The translations under genes and the position numbers were made by a program. Below are positions 11,836-12,841 of a stretch of DNA of 12,841 nt, one piece after another; position 1 is the stretch's first letter, and each line of letters begins with the position of its first letter. The stretch is from Phycisphaeraceae bacterium (GTDB lineage: Bacteria; Planctomycetota; Phycisphaerae; Phycisphaerales; Phycisphaeraceae), in the NCBI GenBank assembly GCA_029260675.1, contig JAJDCV010000090.1:1-12841 (forward strand), given 5' to 3'. The notes beneath the pieces are model-generated. The model was given only the letters and a program-made list of their open reading frames with translations. It was not told where the DNA came from and did not search any database.

Positions 11836-12841
11836 TTATTCGGTGTCGTCCGCCTGGGGTGCCTCAGGCTCCTGCCCGCCCGATTCCTGCCCGCCTTCGC
11901 CCCCCGCTGTGTCCTGTGGGTCTTTAAACAGCTTCGGACCGCTGCCGGTGATCTGCTGGCTGGGGGGGATCAGCACCCCGCCCGAGACCGCGAACTTGAT
12001 CGCCTCTTCTATTGTAATGGGTAAATCGATCGTGTCCGCCTTGGGCACCGTGATGACGTATCCCGTGAACGGCGTGGGGCTGGAGGGGATGAACACCGTC
12101 AGGCAGGGTTGCCCCGCCCGTTGCTGGATGTTGGACATCGTCTCCCCGGTCACCAGGCCGACCGACCACAGCCCCTTGCGCGGATATTCCACCGCCACCA
12201 CCGCGCTGAACTGCGGGCCCGACTTCGCGCCCACGAAAAAGTCCGTCACCTGCTTGATCGACGGGTAGATGCTGCGGATCACCGGCACCCGGTGGATCAG
12301 CTCCTCGCCCTTGTGGTACAGCCGACGACCGATGAAGCTGCCGACCAGCCAGCCGACGATGTAGATCAGGATGATCGCGATCACCAGCCCGATCAGGTCC
12401 ATCACCGCCCAGGTCCCCACCGTATACGAATACCACCACCGCTGAACCACCGCGGTACGCACCGAATGCTCGATCTCCAACTGCGATCGCATCCAGTTCC
12501 GCCGGTGCTCGATCCGTTTGGTGGCCGTGTACTCGCTGCCGAAGCTCCGCCGCAGGTCGTCGTCCACGACGCTCCAGGTGTCTTTCTGCGCACCGGTCAG
12601 CGACTCGGCCGCCTCGTCGTAGTCCGCGTCGCTGGCCGCCGGCAAAGGCGAGAAATTCACAACCAGGGACCGCACGCCCTCATTGATCGGACCGGCGATA
12701 CGCTCCTGCACAAACTGGTACGCCGCGATCAGCAGCCAGATCGTCAGCACCGTCGGCAGCAGGATCGCCAACCCGCGCAGGAAAAACGGACGGAAGTTTC
12801 CGCCGCTGTGCGCTTTGGGTTCGGATTCAGGGGGTGGGGGG
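11836..12841 (-). CDS. DUF502 membrane protein (5' end outside window)
   Basis: The protein is read from the right edge and ends at TAA 11836. An in-frame TTG at 12771 is not the start: the frame continues to the edge with a family-like stretch (NFRPFFLRGLAILLPTVLTIW), so the start lies beyond 12841. Two transmembrane helices are visible, one ending in LPTVLTIWLLIAAYQ and one around LIGLVIAIILIYIVGWLVGS. Between them is a charged loop of about 80 residues (residues 40-117 counted from the TTG), much longer than in typical DUF502 proteins. The hallmarks follow: HRVPVIRSIYPSIKQV, EYPRKGLWSVGLVT, FIPSSPTPFTGYVITVPK and the SGGVLIPP block. The end is an acidic Gly/Glu/Gln/Pro tail. The family function is unknown. 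Cotranscription with hpf is likely, as 15 bases separate them. Confidence 0.9.
   Translation of the reverse strand, partial: PPPPESEPKAHSGGNFRPFFLRGLAILLPTVLTIWLLIAAYQFVQERIAGPINEGVRSLVVNFSPLPAASDADYDEAAESLTGAQKDTWSVVDDDLRRSFGSEYTATKRIEHRRNWMRSQLEIEHSVRTAVVQRWWYSYTVGTWAVMDLIGLVIAIILIYIVGWLVGSFIGRRLYHKGEELIHRVPVIRSIYPSIKQVTDFFVGAKSGPQFSAVVAVEYPRKGLWSVGLVTGETMSNIQQRAGQPCLTVFIPSSPTPFTGYVITVPKADTIDLPITIEEAIKFAVSGGVLIPPSQQITGSGPKLFKDPQDTAGGEGGQESGGQEPEAPQADDTE

Noticed and set aside
12769..12771. TTG as the start of the DUF502 protein
   Set aside because: The frame continues upstream with FRPFFLRGLAIL, which is the normal beginning of the first DUF502 helix, so the true start is outside the window.

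Overview
The window looks like chromosomal DNA of a GC-rich planctomycete, most likely of the class Phycisphaerae. The evidence is a secreted protein built from dockerin-like calcium-loop repeats with a PEP-CTERM-like tail, a zinc-ribbon membrane protein of the CxxC-G-Y-x-L-x-G-L type common in that group, an abundance of small lipoproteins, and otherwise ordinary bacterial housekeeping genes. I see no tRNA, rRNA, CRISPR array, transposase or prophage gene.

Left part (1-2767). The 3' end of purA (purine synthesis) runs into uppS (undecaprenyl diphosphate synthase, the lipid carrier for wall synthesis). A palindromic element of imperfect 7-bp repeats spans the junction. It supplies the last codons of purA and the N-terminal linker of uppS, and its loop carries the uppS ribosome binding site and start codon. 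Convergent to these lie an ATP-grasp ligase and a small zinc-ribbon protein, both on the minus strand and separated by paired hairpins.

Middle (2768-5736). A plus-strand gene with a visible promoter encodes an exported protein that consists only of four dockerin-like repeats and a C-terminal sorting signal. It meets, tail to tail, the minus-strand gene rny (ribonuclease Y, membrane-anchored mRNA decay). Upstream of rny lie about 570 bases in which I find no gene.

Right-middle (5737-10397). A compact minus-strand run, in transcription order, encodes a DUF2752 membrane protein, two lipoproteins that look like diverged relatives, a degenerate GT-B glycosyltransferase-like protein and a zinc-ribbon membrane protein. 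Four-base start/stop overlaps at the first two junctions suggest translational coupling. This is the best candidate for an undescribed envelope system here. Divergent from it is pssA (phosphatidylserine synthase).

Right end (10617-12841). A minus-strand cluster reads DUF502 membrane protein (start beyond the window), hpf (ribosome hibernation), ptsN-type EIIA and ptsH (HPr). It resembles the hpf-ptsN-HPr block next to rpoN in proteobacteria, but here it is preceded by a DUF502 gene. It probably forms a regulatory phosphotransfer and stationary-phase module rather than a sugar transport system, since no EIIB or EIIC gene is in view.
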